From: Acidobacteriota bacterium
Lineage (GTDB): Bacteria > Acidobacteriota > Terriglobia > Acidiferrales > UBA7541
Assembly: GCA_003224195.1 (NCBI GenBank)
Contig: QHYP01000364.1
Location: forward strand, 1 to 5,753
DNA: 5,753 nt
Direction of reading: 5' to 3'
A program made the position numbers and the translations under genes. Position 1 is the first letter of the stretch. Each line of letters opens with the position of its first letter. The notes under the pieces are model-generated. The model was not told the origin of the DNA. It did no database searches and was given only the letters and a program-made list of their open reading frames with translations. Of the stretch, positions 5,600 through 5,753 are shown piece by piece.

Positions 5600-5753
5600 A
5601 TGGGCGAAGACTTCGGCGATGGAGTCGTGATACGGATAGACGTGGACCATCCAGCCGAAGATCACGGGGCGGAAACGGCCACCGGCTGTATCGCAGGCCT
5701 CTTGCGTGGAGATGGATCCTTGGAGGCCGAATTTTGTCCAGTCGGCTGTGCGC
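5597..5753 (-). CDS. Unrecognised conserved-looking protein, C-terminal 51 residues (5' part outside window)
   Basis: From the right edge the minus strand is open for 51 codons (RTADWTKFGLQG start, one Cys in TQEACDTAGGRF, then PVIFGWMVHVYPYHD and EVFAH) and stops at TAG 5597-5599. The other minus-strand frame open here reads as an arginine-rich string, whereas this one has a normal composition with several Trp, Tyr and Gly residues, so it is judged real. The aromatic and His-rich end (GWMVHVYPYHD) could bind a ligand or metal, but I cannot name the family. The stop codon is the last three bases of the inserted element. Removing one copy of the TA-flanked element would still leave CAT TAG, so the protein may be full length. 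Confidence 0.6.
   Translation of the reverse strand, partial: RTADWTKFGLQGSISTQEACDTAGGRFRPVIFGWMVHVYPYHDSIAEVFAH

Overview
The window looks like a chromosomal segment of an Acidobacteriota-type soil bacterium. This is inferred from three things: the roughly 60-67 % GC of most of the sequence, an S55 (SpoIVB-like) secreted protease followed by a large secreted beta-propeller protein, and short palindromic interspersed repeats with centres such as GCTGAAGC and GCTAAAGC. No rRNA, tRNA or CRISPR array was seen. Every well-supported gene lies on the minus strand, so the genetic order runs from the right end of the window to the left.

Reading in transcription order: (a) positions 5753-5597 hold the last 51 codons of an unrecognised protein whose start lies outside the window. 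(b) Immediately after it, at 5490-5599, is a 110-bp non-autonomous transposon-like element with 11-bp perfect terminal inverted repeats, flanked by TA. Its right end coincides with the TAG stop codon of gene (a). (c) The spacer 5096-5489 carries two further strong palindromes and a possible 44-codon small ORF on the plus strand. (d) Positions 5095-3920 encode an exported protein of about nine WG repeats, with clearly lower GC than its neighbours. (e) Spacer 3919-3781 contains a GC-rich hairpin and a good sigma70-type promoter placed so close to the next ATG that the message would be nearly leaderless. (f) Positions 3780-2037 carry an exported SpoIVB/S55-type serine protease split by a frameshift near 2560-2600. 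(g) After 61 bp, positions 1975-1 encode an exported seven-bladed beta-propeller protein with C-terminal beta-sandwich-like domains; it runs off the left edge.

The protease and propeller genes look like one transcription unit with products outside the cytoplasm, suggesting a linked envelope or periplasmic role, but no substrate can be read from the sequence. The protease reading frame is broken, so the partner may be inactive in this genome, or the break may be an assembly error. The most noteworthy items are the element inserted exactly at a stop codon, the broken and apparently circularly permuted protease, and a palindromic repeat sitting in frame inside the propeller gene. I see no clear evidence for an entirely new multi-gene system.
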